Assembly: GCF_003344625.1 (NCBI RefSeq)
Contig: NZ_QPKJ02000005.1
Location: forward strand, 682,001-746,000
From: Solirubrobacter deserti
Lineage (GTDB): Bacteria > Actinomycetota > Thermoleophilia > Solirubrobacterales > Solirubrobacteraceae
Length of the DNA: 64,000 bases
Direction: 5' to 3'
The position numbers were made by a program, and so were the translations under genes. The stretch's first letter is position 1. Every line of letters begins with the position of its first letter. Shown here piece after piece: positions 35,443 through 44,769 of the stretch. The notes beneath the pieces were generated by a model. That model did no database searches. It was not told the DNA's origin and worked only from the letters and a program-made list of their open reading frames with translations.

Positions 35443-36308
35443 TCGCGGCCCTCGCGGCCACGCTCACCCTGTTCGCGGGCGCGGCCGACGCCCCGAAGTG
35501 CTACGGCGCGGCCGCGCGGGACACCGAGAAGCCGTGCGTGAGCACGACCAAACGGGTCACACCGACGCCCGACCAGGCGGCGATCACGCCCAACGTCGCG
35601 TGTGTGCGCGGAGACCTCGCGGACTCCTGCACCTACGGGTCCGCGGAACCGGTCGCGACCGTCGCGCTGCTGGGCGACTCGCACGCCGCGCATTGGCGCG
35701 CGGCGTTGCAGGTGCTCGCGCAGCAGCGTCGCTGGCGGGTGGTGGAGTTCGCGCGCCCGCACTGCCCCTTCTCGTTCTCGGAGCCGGCTCCGACGGAGGC
35801 GGGCGCGAGCGACTGCGTGGCCTTCAACCAGCGCGTGATCGAGTGGCTGGCCGCGAACCCGTCCGTGGCCACGGTGTTCGTCTCGAACAACTCGCGGCTC
35901 CCGATGGCCCAGCGCGGGATCTCGGCCCGCGTGCGCGGGCATCTCGCCGCGTTCGCTGCGCTTCCCGAGTCCGTGCAGCGCATCTTCGCGCTGCGCGACA
36001 CGCCGACGGTGCGCGTCACGACGCCCGACTGCATCCGGAAGGCCCTGGCGGCCAGGGTGGCCCCGGGCGGCGCCTGCTCGATCCCGCGGCGGCGCGCCCT
36101 GGTGGTTGACGCGACGACGATCGCCGCCGAGCGCATGAGCTACCGCGGCGGGCGCGTGATCGACCTCTCGAGCTTCTTCTGCGACCGGCGGGAGTGCTTT
36201 CCGGTCGTCGGCGGCGTGCTGGTCCACAAGGACCAGGACCACCTCACGCAGCGCTTCTCCGCGACGCTCGGCCCGTACATCGGCCGCGCGCTCGATCAGG
36301 CCGGTTAG
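35439..36308 (+). CDS. Secreted SGNH-domain protein (OafA C-terminal type)
   Basis: 289 residues from a GTG that overlaps the previous stop. A short hydrophobic N-terminus (~1-15) may be a signal or anchor. Block I VALLGDSHAAHW and the terminal DQDHLTQRFS catalytic motif match the SGNH domain normally fused to acyltransferase-3 proteins of the OafA type; here it is a stand-alone protein. At least eight cysteines suggest an extracytoplasmic location. Its TAG shares two bases with the TAA of the convergent ATPase gene (36306-36307). Confidence 0.87.
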   Translation: MIAALAATLTLFAGAADAPKCYGAAARDTEKPCVSTTKRVTPTPDQAAITPNVACVRGDLADSCTYGSAEPVATVALLGDSHAAHWRAALQVLAQQRRWRVVEFARPHCPFSFSEPAPTEAGASDCVAFNQRVIEWLAANPSVATVFVSNNSRLPMAQRGISARVRGHLAAFAALPESVQRIFALRDTPTVRVTTPDCIRKALAARVAPGGACSIPRRRALVVDATTIAAERMSYRGGRVIDLSSFFCDRRECFPVVGGVLVHKDQDHLTQRFSATLGPYIGRALDQAG

Positions 36309-38278
36309 TGGCCGTTGGCGCGCGCGCCGACCTTGATCACCTCGTGGAACATCCCGAAGTCGGCCTCGAGCGTGAGGCGGCCCTGCTTGCCGTACTCGTT
36401 CGCGACGGCGCGGACGAGGTGCTTCATCGCGATCGGTGAGTTCTCGTCGGCGGCCATGAACGCGCCGGCGAGCGAGCAGTTGCGGATCGCGCCGCCGGAG
36501 AGCTTGAACTTCTCGGCCAGAAAGTCGAGGTCGATGTCCTCCGCGAGCGGCGCCTCGGCGGGGAGGACCTTGCGCCAGATGCGCCGGCGGTCCTCCTTCT
36601 CCGGGAACGGGAAGTCGATCACGAAGTCCAGGCGGCGGATGAAGGCGTCGTCGATGTTGCGGCGGAAGTTCGTCGCCAGGATGACGGCGCCCGGGTAGCC
36701 CTCCATCTTCTGCAGCAGGTACGCGACCTCGATGTTCGCGTAGCGGTCGTGCGAGTCGCTGGTCTCCGAGCGCTTGCCGAACAGGGCGTCGGCCTCGTCG
36801 AAGAACAGGATCGCGTTCGAGCCCTCGGCGGCGCCGAAGATGCGGTCCAGGTTCTTCTCGGTCTCGCCGATGTACTTGGACACCGTCGTGGCGAGATCCA
36901 CGCGGAAGATCTCGAGGCCGAGCTCGGCGGCGATCACCTGCGCGCCCATCGTCTTGCCCGTGCCGGACTCGCCCGCGAACAGGACCTTCAGGCCCTGCGT
37001 CCGCGACACGGTCCGCTCGTAGCCCCAGTCGCTCAGCACGCGGTCGCGGTGGCGCAGGTAGGCGCTGATCGACTGCAGCTGCTCGGTCTGTTTGGGCGGG
37101 ACGACGAGGTCCTCCCACTTGTAGCCGGGCGGGAGCCGGGCCGCGAGCTCACCGAGCTTGGAGGAGGAGGCCTGGCGGGCGCCGGCGTCCAGGTCGCGCA
37201 CCTCCGGCGCCTCGGCGCCACGCGCCACGGCCGACAGCCGCGCCACCTCGGCGGCCTCGATGATCTGCGTCATGGAGAGCCGGAACTTGGCCGCGACGTC
37301 GTCGGTCTCGGTCACGCCGGTGAGGTCCGCCCACGCCTGGCGGCGCTCGGCGAACGACGGCGGGCCGGCCTCGACGAGCAGCACGGTGCGCTCGCCCAGG
37401 GCGAGCGCCGCGGTGCGCGTGGGCGCGGCGAGGATCGTCCGGTCCGGGCGGGCCTCGATCGCGCGCAGCAGCCGGCCGCGCTCGGCCGGCTCGACGTCCT
37501 CGAGCCCTTCGAAGATGATCGGCCGCCCCTCCAGCGCGCTGATCAGCGCGGCCTCGGCCATGACGTCCTTGTCGGTGAGGTCGCGCACGTGGGCGGCGAG
37601 CAGCGGCCGCCCGAGCGCGGTCGCGATCAGCGTGTCGGCGTCGGGGCCGGCGAGCACGATCGGCAGGTGCGAGGAGCGCGCGAGCAGCGCCGCCATCGTC
37701 TCCACCGCCTCCGCGCGGCCCGGCGCGTGCGCGGGCAGTTCGAGCATCCGCAGGCGGGTCGGGTGCGGCGACTCGTCCATGCGCCCGCCGAGCAGAACCG
37801 CCGCGAGCCGGTCGGCGATCTTGATCGGCCGCTCCGCGAGCGGCGTCTGCGCGTCCCCGAGCAGCTTCAGCGCGCCGCGCGCCCGCAGGCGCCCGGCGGC
37901 GTCGAACGCCACCATCACGTCCGCCGGGGTGAGCCCTTCGCCCTCGAGTAGCTGCCCGACCAGCCGCGGCGACGGCAGTTTGCGCGTGACGTCGTCCTGC
38001 AGGTACGCGTACAGGCGCCCGTAGCGCGGGTTGAGCTCGGTCGCGGCGCAGACGGCCAGCACGGCCGCCTCGAGCAGGTCGAGCCCGAGCGCGCGCACGA
38101 CCTCCTGCAGGCGGCCGTCAGCGTCGAGCGACGAGTCGCCCTGGGACAGCCGCAGCGCGACCTCGTCGGAGATGTAGAGCCCGCGGAACGGGTCGCCGGG
38201 GTCCGGGTCCGACGCGGCGACACGCTCGACCGCCGCCATGACGCGGCGGTCGATGAAGCCGAAGGAGATCTCCGTCAC
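36305..38278 (-). CDS. CIS AAA+ ATPase (Afp15/Pvc15-like)
   Basis: 657 residues, GTG start. The N-terminal ~400 residues contain a degenerate P-loop-like domain (LPIVLAGPDADTLIATALGR). The active AAA+ domain is in the C-terminal third: Walker A FAGESGTGKTMGAQ, Walker B AILFFDEADALFGKR, sensor 1 ILATNFRRNID, and arginine motif FIRRLDFVIDFPFP. CIS loci encode such an ATPase near their ends; it is needed for particle assembly or remodelling, though its exact role is unsettled. It starts 20 bases after the DUF4157 gene and is parted from the other CIS genes by the opposing acyltransferase operon. Confidence 0.93.
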   Translation of the reverse strand: MTEISFGFIDRRVMAAVERVAASDPDPGDPFRGLYISDEVALRLSQGDSSLDADGRLQEVVRALGLDLLEAAVLAVCAATELNPRYGRLYAYLQDDVTRKLPSPRLVGQLLEGEGLTPADVMVAFDAAGRLRARGALKLLGDAQTPLAERPIKIADRLAAVLLGGRMDESPHPTRLRMLELPAHAPGRAEAVETMAALLARSSHLPIVLAGPDADTLIATALGRPLLAAHVRDLTDKDVMAEAALISALEGRPIIFEGLEDVEPAERGRLLRAIEARPDRTILAAPTRTAALALGERTVLLVEAGPPSFAERRQAWADLTGVTETDDVAAKFRLSMTQIIEAAEVARLSAVARGAEAPEVRDLDAGARQASSSKLGELAARLPPGYKWEDLVVPPKQTEQLQSISAYLRHRDRVLSDWGYERTVSRTQGLKVLFAGESGTGKTMGAQVIAAELGLEIFRVDLATTVSKYIGETEKNLDRIFGAAEGSNAILFFDEADALFGKRSETSDSHDRYANIEVAYLLQKMEGYPGAVILATNFRRNIDDAFIRRLDFVIDFPFPEKEDRRRIWRKVLPAEAPLAEDIDLDFLAEKFKLSGGAIRNCSLAGAFMAADENSPIAMKHLVRAVANEYGKQGRLTLEADFGMFHEVIKVGARANGH

Positions 38279-38298
38279 TTAAGGCCGCGGCCCACGAA

Positions 38299-38844
38299 TC
38301 AGTGCTTGACCTTGTCCGCCACGGCGTCCGCTTCGGTCTCGATGGCATCGCCGGGGTTCGAGACCGAGAGCGGCCCGCTGGTCGGCGCGCCGCGCTGCTG
38401 GGCGACGTGCGCGAGCTCGTGCGCGATCAGCTTGTCGCCGTCGGACGTGCCGGGCTTGTACTGGTCCTTGCCGAAGTAGACGTCCGTGCCGGTCGCGAAC
38501 GCCCTCGCGGAGACCGCGTGATTGAGGTCGTTGGCGTAGTCGCCGGTATGCACGCGGACATCGGAGAGGTCGCCCATCTGCGGCGACAGCTTGTTCGCGA
38601 CGCCCGAGTCGAGCGCCTGGCCGCCTCCGCGCGTGGAGTCGATCTTGGACTGGACCGAGTCGTGGACCTGGCCATTCTCCATGATCCCGGCGCCCTGACG
38701 AGCGGCGATCGCGCCACCGAACGCGCGGTTGCCCACGTTCGAGACCAGGTTGTGGAGCGGTGCGGCGGGGTCTTCACGCTGCGTCTGCTCCGGCTTCGGT
38801 GCCCGGGGCTTCTCGTGTTCGTGAAGGCGTTCGGGATCACTCAC
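38299..38844 (-). CDS. eCIS-associated DUF4157 protein with HELAH motif
   Basis: 181 residues from GTG 38844; upstream frame extension overlaps another gene. The DUF4157 core is complete: SGVANKLSPQMGDLSDVRVHTG, AVSARAFATGTDVYFGKDQY and the zinc-protease-like LIAHELAHVAQQRG. The end carries an AIETEADAVADKV helix. DUF4157 domains mark CIS-associated toxins and cargo or loading factors; here the domain has no toxin attached. It is the first gene of the distal CIS unit, followed by the ATPase. Confidence 0.92.
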   Translation of the reverse strand: MSDPERLHEHEKPRAPKPEQTQREDPAAPLHNLVSNVGNRAFGGAIAARQGAGIMENGQVHDSVQSKIDSTRGGGQALDSGVANKLSPQMGDLSDVRVHTGDYANDLNHAVSARAFATGTDVYFGKDQYKPGTSDGDKLIAHELAHVAQQRGAPTSGPLSVSNPGDAIETEADAVADKVKH

Positions 38845-38904
38845 ACCGCCGAGGATACGGGCCGACCGGTCCAACGCGCAACCACCAAAGTGTATGCTTC
38901 GGGC

Positions 38905-39597
38905 ATGTATCCGGAGGAGAGCCAGAAAGCGAACCCGCTCGAGATCCTCGGCGCCTGGCTTCACATCTGGACCCCGCCGCGCGGCGTCGAGATCCCACCC
39001 GTGCCGTGGCGCAAGATCGCGATCGGCAGCGCCATCGGCCTCGTGGTCGTCGGCATCGCGGCCGCGATCCTGGTCCCGCGCATCGACGCCAACAAGGAGC
39101 AGACTGCGGCCGAGATCGCCGCCCACAAAGAGCGCGTGCGCAAGGAGAACGTCGCCCGCATCAACCGCTCCCAGGCGGCGAAGCTCGGCGAGGCGAAGGC
39201 GCTCGCGCCCGCGGCCGGCGCCTCCGTCGCGGAGGTCGAGCACGCCAAGGGCCAGCTCATGAACCGGGTCGAGGCGGACATGTACGCGGACGCGCAGGCG
39301 CGCGCCAAGACCGGCGAGATCAAGCCCGTGACCGCACCCCCGGAGTGCGAGCGCGCGCAGGGCTCGCCGACCAGCGGCCCGATCGGCGTCTTCAACTGCT
39401 TCATCCAGACCACCCCGATCAAGGCGGGCGAGCGCAACATGGCGGGCGCCCTCGGCTACCCGTTCCGCGCCGTCGTCCACTACGACACGTACACGTACGC
39501 GTGGTGCAAGGCCGAGCTCGTGCCCGGGGAGAAGCTCGTCGTCTCGCCCGAGTCGGCGCCGCTGCTGCCCCCGGAGTGCCGCTGGCCGCAGGACTGA
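38905..39597 (+). CDS. Single-pass membrane protein of unknown function
   Basis: 230 residues. A ~35-residue cytoplasmic start precedes one membrane helix (~37-60; IAIGSAIGLVVVGIAAAILV). A long charged helix (~63-110, EIAAHKERVRKENVARINR) follows, with possible coiled coil, then a small C-terminal domain with four cysteines (PPECER, FNCFIQ, AWCKAE, PPECRW). The Cys-containing end implies disulfides outside the cell. Divergent from the DUF4157 gene by 60 bases and followed by a terminator hairpin, so it is a single-gene unit. No family recognised. Confidence 0.72.
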   Translation: MYPEESQKANPLEILGAWLHIWTPPRGVEIPPVPWRKIAIGSAIGLVVVGIAAAILVPRIDANKEQTAAEIAAHKERVRKENVARINRSQAAKLGEAKALAPAAGASVAEVEHAKGQLMNRVEADMYADAQARAKTGEIKPVTAPPECERAQGSPTSGPIGVFNCFIQTTPIKAGERNMAGALGYPFRAVVHYDTYTYAWCKAELVPGEKLVVSPESAPLLPPECRWPQD

Positions 39598-39652
39598 ATA
39601 CAGAAGCATCACATCTCGGACGCAGCAGTCCGGAAGAGTCGCACACGTCCTT

Positions 39653-39675
39653 GGGGGCGGCCGGAAGCCGCCCCC
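39653..39675 (+). terminator. GC-rich hairpin after the membrane-protein gene
   Basis: A 9-bp perfect stem (GGGGGCGGC/GCCGCCCCC) with a 5-base loop, 55 bases after the stop and 22 bases before the next start; it should separate the two transcripts. Confidence 0.65.
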
Positions 39676-39697
39676 TTCGCGTTAACAAGGAGTCAGG

Positions 39698-42600
39698 TTG
39701 CCTCATTCCGTACCCTGGCGGCGCGCGTGCGCCGTGGCTGTGACCGGTGTGCTGGCGCTGGCTGCGCCGGCCGCCGCCGAGCCGGTGAAGGCGGGCCCCG
39801 TGCTGCCCGACGAGCTGACCGTCCTCACGATGGGCGGCGCCGTCCCGCTGCCGGTCCCGGCCGGCGTGAACGGCGATGAAGTCGCGTTGTACCGCTACGC
39901 GACCGAGGGTGCGTACCGCGGCCGCCTGCGCTACCCGAGCGTGCCGGCCGACGGCGTCACGCCGCTCACCAAGAGCACCCACCCGGCGGTCGCGCCGCTG
40001 CGCTCGCACGCGCTCAAGCGCTCGGTCGACGGGCGCTTCGTGACCTTCGCCGCCAACAAGCTGCCCTTCAACGCGCCGATCTTCCAGGACTACCGGTCCC
40101 ACGTCGCGGTGCACGTCGCCGCCGACGGCACGCGGACCGAGATCCCGCTCGGCTACGAGAACACCGGCAACTTCAGCGCCGTCACCGTCGACGGCACGCG
40201 CAGCTGGTTCTCCAACAGCTCCGAGCTGTACACGATCCTCCCCGGCGAGACCGACAACACCCGCATCGGGATCGGCGCGCTGCGGGAGTCCACGCCGGGC
40301 GTCGAGATCGTCGACGGCTCGGTGCAGTTCACGACCTTCTCCGGTGTCTACCGCCTCGACGGCGGTCTGCCCACGACGGGTTCGCTCTCCATGACGCCCG
40401 CGCGCATCCCGCTGATCGAGCTCTCCAACGCGGTCGACAGCGCGTTCGTCGACACGGACGGCACCGCCGGCGTCGACACGGCCTACGTCTCGCGCGGGAC
40501 GCGCGGGCTCTACAAGTACACGCTCGCGGGCGGCCAGTGGACGCAGCGCGGCATCGCCGCCGGCGACTTCAACTACGTCACCGCGCGCGCCGTCGCCGGC
40601 GCCGTCGAGGTCTACGCGTCATCGGGTGACGGCCTGCGGGTGCTGAAGGTCGTCGACACCGCGCACATCGGCGCCCCGTTCGCCACCAGCGGCGCCGAGA
40701 CGATCGTCTACGCGCCCGAGGCACGCCGCTTCACCGGCCTGACGTTCGCCCCCGGCGCCGGCTTCGAAGCCGAGACGACGCCCTATCCGGCGACGCCGCC
40801 GCAGCTGTACCCCTCCAGCACGGAGGTCGAGACGTTCGCCGGTCGCACGTCGACCCTGACCGTCGATGTCGCCGACCCGAACACGCCGTCGTCGGAGCTG
40901 ACGCTGACGGTGCAGTCCTCGAACGCCACCGTGCTGCCGAACGACAACGTCACGGTCACCGGCACCGGAACGCGGCGCACGGTCACGCTGCGCCCGATCA
41001 CCAACGGCTCGTCCGACCTCATTCTCACGGTCGCGGCCGGCAGCGAGCAGACGACGCGCACGATCGAGGTCGCCGTCTTTCCGGAGCCGCCGGACCCCAC
41101 CAGCCATTACTACAGCGGCCTCGTGGACATCTCGGCGGCGATCGACCTCGGCGGCGAGCTGTTCCTCGGCATGTCCGACGAGGCCAACAGCCTCGCACTG
41201 TTCAAGAAGGGGGAGGACGGCGCGGCGATCGAGGGCTTCATCGCCGGGCTCCCCGGCGGCGAAGCCGATCTCGAGGGCGCGGTGCGGTTCGGCGACACGA
41301 TCGTCGTGACCGGTTCGCACGGCAACAACCGCTCGGGCGAGTTCCGCGCGGAGCGTCGCTTCCTCGCGCACATCAGGCTCTCGGGCACGGGCGAGCAGCT
41401 CCAGCTCACGGGCGCCGGCAGCTACACCCGCCTGTGGGACCAGTGGCGCGGGTGGGACGCGGCCAACGGCCACGGGCTCGGCGCGAACTTCCTCAAGTTC
41501 GAGACCGCCACGCGGCCGGGTGTGCTGCCGAACGCGCCGAACGGCTGGAACGTCGAGGGCCTGACGATGGCCCCGGGCAGCTCCACGACGGGCTGGTTCG
41601 GGATGCGCGCCCCGACGGTCACGGGCGCCGACGGCATCGAGCGCGCCGTCATCCTGCCGGTGAACAACCTCGACCAGCTGACGTCGAACGCCGTCGACGC
41701 GCAGCTGGGACGGCCGATCCTGCTCGACCTCGGCGGCCGCTCGATCCGCGACATCGCCAAGAACGCCCAGGACCAGTACCTGATCTCGGCCGGCCCCGGC
41801 GACACCAGCGACTCGCTGCAGACCTGGGCGCTGTACACCTGGGACGGCAATCCGGACCACGACCCGCAGATGGTCAAGGAGCTGGCGACGGACGCGCAGC
41901 GCATCGGTGCGTGGGAGGGCATCGCCGAGGTCCCGGCCGACCTCGGCACGGGCAGCCGCGTGCTGTTGACCGCCGACTCCGGCGACACCGGCCTGGGCAA
42001 GGCCTACGGCCAGTACGTGACGCTGGACGCGCCGGCCGCGCGTCCGGCCGTCGTGGGCGGCTTGGCCGCGACCACTTCCGCGGGCGCGATCGCGCTCCGC
42101 TGGGACGCGGCGGCGGGCGCCACGCGCTACTACGTCACGGCCAAGACGGCGGACGGCGCCGACGCGCCGGGCACGCCGCGCTTGGTGACCGGGACGCGCA
42201 CCGACATCGGGGGCGTGCCGGGCGGGACCGAGTACACGGTCGACGTGCGCGCCGAGAACACGGCCTCGCGCTCGGCGAGTGCCACGAAGCTCAAGGTGAC
42301 GCCGGAGCAGGGCCCGCGGACGCCGACGACGACCACGCTGCAGCTGGTCGGCACGCCGGTGTTCGGCGAGCCGTACACGCTGGTCGCGACGGTCAGCGAC
42401 CCGGACGCGACGGGCACGATCCGCTTCACCAACAACGGCTCGACCCTCCCGGACGATGACCTCGGGCCGGACGTCGTGGACTTCCCGGTGGTCGACGGCA
42501 AGGTGACGATCAACCCCGGTACACGCGTGCAGCCGGGCGTGAGGAACCTGCGCGCGGATTTCACCTCCACCAACCCTGAGACGTTCCTGTCATCGTCGTC

Positions 42601-43969
42601 AGGGTCCGTGCCCACGTTCATCGCGTGGCGGCCGCGGGTCCCGAAGGTCGAGGTCGTGTCGATCACGGGCGATCGCGTCGCGGGCGGCCAGCTCGCGATC
42701 AAGGCGAAGATCAGCGGCTACACGCCGGCCGAGCTGGGCTCGAACGAGGCCATCCTCGGGTTCGGCACCCGTGCCGACGGCGCGACGGCGCGGACCGTGA
42801 TCGGCAACGTCACGGCCGAGGCCGACGGCGAGGCCACGCTCATCACGTCCGCCCTGGCGGCCGGTAAGCACCGGATCTCGGTGGACGTGCGGCGCGGGAT
42901 CAACCCGCACATCGCCGGCTGGTCGACGGAGATCCCGCTCGAGATCGCCCCGGCGGGCTCCGAGCCGGCCCGGCCGCGCCCGGTCACGATCCCGAAGGTC
43001 GCGCTGAGCGTCACCGGCACGCGGATCACCAACCAGCCGCACACGCTGACGGCGCGCGTCTCGGACCGGTCGCTGGCCGGCACGGTGCAGTTCTTCCAGT
43101 ACAGCGGCGGCTCGATCGGCACCCCCGTGCCGGTCGTGAACGGGATCGCGACGCGCACGGGCACGATCACGGCCGACCTGCAGCAGGTGTTCGCGCGCTT
43201 CGAGCCGGCCGATGACCGCGACATGACGGCGTCGGCCGTCTCACTCGGCGTCGGCATCCTGCGGGCCGCGGGCGCGGAACCGCCGCTGGGCGATCCGACG
43301 CCCACCACCACGACGCTCTCGCTCGACGGCGAGCGCGTGGCGGGCGAGCCGCTGACGGCGAACGTCGAGGTCAAGACCGACTCGACGGCTCCCGTCGCCG
43401 AACGCGACATCAACGGCTACATCGAGCTGCTGGCCGACGGCACGGAGATCGCGATGGTCCCGGTGCTCCGGGGCAAGGCGACGGACACGTTCACGCTGCC
43501 GGTCGGCTCGCACACGCTGCAGGCCCGCTACGTGTCCTCGGACGAGCGCCGGTCGCTGAGCTCGGCGTCGGCGGAGCAGCCGGTCGCCGTGGCGGTGCAG
43601 ACCGAGGCGGAGGCGCCGGTCGGCGGCTCGGTCCCGGCGACGCTGGCGCTGTCCATGGGCGCTCCGGCTTCGTTTGAGCCGTTCGTGCCGGGCGTTGAGC
43701 ATCAGTACACGGCGCAGACGTCGGCGAAGGTCATCAGCACCGCGGGTGACGCGGCGCTGACGGTGAGCGAGCCGGGCCGCATGACCAATGGCGCGTTCTC
43801 GCTCGCCTCGCCCCTGCGCGTCGAGCTCTCGAAGACGGCCTGGACCGGGCCGGTGTCGAACGAGTCGGTCGACATCGCGTTCAAGCAGGCCATCGGTGCC
43901 AACGATCCGCTGCGCACCGGGACGTACAGCAAGACGCTGACGTTCACGCTGAGCACGACGCAGCCGTAG
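39698..43969 (+). CDS. Large secreted multidomain protein (1423 aa, Ig-like repeats)
   Basis: Starts at TTG 39698, with AAGGAG seven bases before it. Signal peptide ~1-28. Residues ~30-760 are beta-propeller-like, with an esterase-like phytase character in places (WNVEGLTMAPGSSTTGW; LISAGPGD). Residues ~785-870 form a fibronectin-III-like domain (VGGLAATTSAGAIALRWDAA). At least four Ig-like Big3_5-type repeats follow, each opening like TTTTLxLxGxxVxGEP. The last ~115 residues are the module shared with the proteins ending at 824 and 52502. Likely an extracellular or surface protein; catalytic activity is uncertain. Confidence 0.82.
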   Translation: MPHSVPWRRACAVAVTGVLALAAPAAAEPVKAGPVLPDELTVLTMGGAVPLPVPAGVNGDEVALYRYATEGAYRGRLRYPSVPADGVTPLTKSTHPAVAPLRSHALKRSVDGRFVTFAANKLPFNAPIFQDYRSHVAVHVAADGTRTEIPLGYENTGNFSAVTVDGTRSWFSNSSELYTILPGETDNTRIGIGALRESTPGVEIVDGSVQFTTFSGVYRLDGGLPTTGSLSMTPARIPLIELSNAVDSAFVDTDGTAGVDTAYVSRGTRGLYKYTLAGGQWTQRGIAAGDFNYVTARAVAGAVEVYASSGDGLRVLKVVDTAHIGAPFATSGAETIVYAPEARRFTGLTFAPGAGFEAETTPYPATPPQLYPSSTEVETFAGRTSTLTVDVADPNTPSSELTLTVQSSNATVLPNDNVTVTGTGTRRTVTLRPITNGSSDLILTVAAGSEQTTRTIEVAVFPEPPDPTSHYYSGLVDISAAIDLGGELFLGMSDEANSLALFKKGEDGAAIEGFIAGLPGGEADLEGAVRFGDTIVVTGSHGNNRSGEFRAERRFLAHIRLSGTGEQLQLTGAGSYTRLWDQWRGWDAANGHGLGANFLKFETATRPGVLPNAPNGWNVEGLTMAPGSSTTGWFGMRAPTVTGADGIERAVILPVNNLDQLTSNAVDAQLGRPILLDLGGRSIRDIAKNAQDQYLISAGPGDTSDSLQTWALYTWDGNPDHDPQMVKELATDAQRIGAWEGIAEVPADLGTGSRVLLTADSGDTGLGKAYGQYVTLDAPAARPAVVGGLAATTSAGAIALRWDAAAGATRYYVTAKTADGADAPGTPRLVTGTRTDIGGVPGGTEYTVDVRAENTASRSASATKLKVTPEQGPRTPTTTTLQLVGTPVFGEPYTLVATVSDPDATGTIRFTNNGSTLPDDDLGPDVVDFPVVDGKVTINPGTRVQPGVRNLRADFTSTNPETFLSSSSGSVPTFIAWRPRVPKVEVVSITGDRVAGGQLAIKAKISGYTPAELGSNEAILGFGTRADGATARTVIGNVTAEADGEATLITSALAAGKHRISVDVRRGINPHIAGWSTEIPLEIAPAGSEPARPRPVTIPKVALSVTGTRITNQPHTLTARVSDRSLAGTVQFFQYSGGSIGTPVPVVNGIATRTGTITADLQQVFARFEPADDRDMTASAVSLGVGILRAAGAEPPLGDPTPTTTTLSLDGERVAGEPLTANVEVKTDSTAPVAERDINGYIELLADGTEIAMVPVLRGKATDTFTLPVGSHTLQARYVSSDERRSLSSASAEQPVAVAVQTEAEAPVGGSVPATLALSMGAPASFEPFVPGVEHQYTAQTSAKVISTAGDAALTVSEPGRMTNGAFSLASPLRVELSKTAWTGPVSNESVDIAFKQAIGANDPLRTGTYSKTLTFTLSTTQP

Positions 43970-43975
43970 GCAGAG

Positions 43976-44001
43976 GGGCGCCCCCGGTCACGGGGGCGCC
44001 C
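43976..44001. terminator. Bidirectional 11-bp hairpin between convergent genes
   Basis: Perfect stem (GGGCGCCCCCG / CGGGGGCGCCC) with loop GTCA between the convergent stops at 43969 and 44005; usable in both directions. Confidence 0.7.
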
Positions 44002-44004
44002 ATC

Positions 44005-44667
44005 TCACACTGTGCGCTCGTCCTCGGGCGGGTCGAGCTTGCCCTCGTTGTACAGGTCGAGCAGGATCTCCTTGGCGTAGGTCTCGGCGAGCTCTCCGGT
44101 CCACTCGCCCTTGGCCTGCAGGCGCGCGCACACGCGTCGCGAGAACTCGTCGACCACGGCCGCGCCGACCGCCTCGAAGGTCGGGTCCCCGGCGAGCTCG
44201 TGCTGCGCCTCGACCACGCAGTCGAAGTACTCCTGCGTGCCCCCGGAACCGCCGGCGACGCTCGGCTGCCAGACCTTCCAGCCGTCCGCCTCGCGCACGA
44301 GCTTGGCGGGCGTCGACTTCATGCCCGCGACGTCGCGGTCCACGTGCACCTCCGCGCGATTCCCGTGCACCTTCACCGCCGTGATCCTCGGCGCGACGGT
44401 GCGTATGGGCTCCGGCCAGCCGCGCAGGTTCTCGCGCACCGCCGTCACGCACGCCTTGTTGTCGACGCTCACGACCTCGCGCTGGGCGCCCTCGGAGAGG
44501 GTCCGGCACACCGCCGCCGCGTCGCCGGCCGCCACAGCGGTCCGGTAGCGCTCGAGCACGGTCCGCGCCTCGGTCTCGGGGCTCGGCGCCGGCGCGCTCG
44601 CCCGCTCCATCTGCGCACCGCAGCCGCAGACCATCGTCGTCAGTAGAACTCCCGCGATCCACCGCAT
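44005..44667 (-). CDS. Putative lipoprotein with NTF2-like N-terminal region
   Basis: 220 residues from ATG 44667. The N-terminus (RWIAGVLLTTMVCGCG) is a lipoprotein-like signal with Cys14 or Cys16 as lipidation site; the lipobox is imperfect. Residues ~35-135 look like a small NTF2/DUF4878-type fold (ARTVLERYRTAVAAGDAAAVC, VKHGNRA-like strands, LVREADGWKVW). The C-terminal ~80 residues are helical. Divergent from ParA by 102 bases. Function unknown. Confidence 0.75.
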   Translation of the reverse strand: MRWIAGVLLTTMVCGCGAQMERASAPAPSPETEARTVLERYRTAVAAGDAAAVCRTLSEGAQREVVSVDNKACVTAVRENLRGWPEPIRTVAPRITAVKVHGNRAEVHVDRDVAGMKSTPAKLVREADGWKVWQPSVAGGSGGTQEYFDCVVEAQHELAGDPTFEAVGAAVVDEFSRRVCARLQAKGEWTGELAETYAKEILLDLYNEGKLDPPEDERTV

Positions 44668-44769
44668 CGATGTCTCTTGTGCCCACCCTTCGCGGGGAGG
44701 AATCCCTGAATCGAAGGCGAACGAGGGGCCCGATGGGCTTCCCCTGCGACAGCGAACGGAGCGTGTGAC

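Noticed and set aside
34086..36308. Second CIS cargo or toxin genes in the interrupting operon
   Set aside because: The products carry signal peptides or membrane anchors and SGNH/MBOAT motifs, which fit envelope O-acylation rather than CIS cargo.
7323..38844. Prophage or type VI secretion system
   Set aside because: No integrase, terminase, portal, capsid or lysogeny gene is present, and there are no TssJ, TssL or TssM membrane-complex genes; the set matches the CIS/Afp-PVC group.
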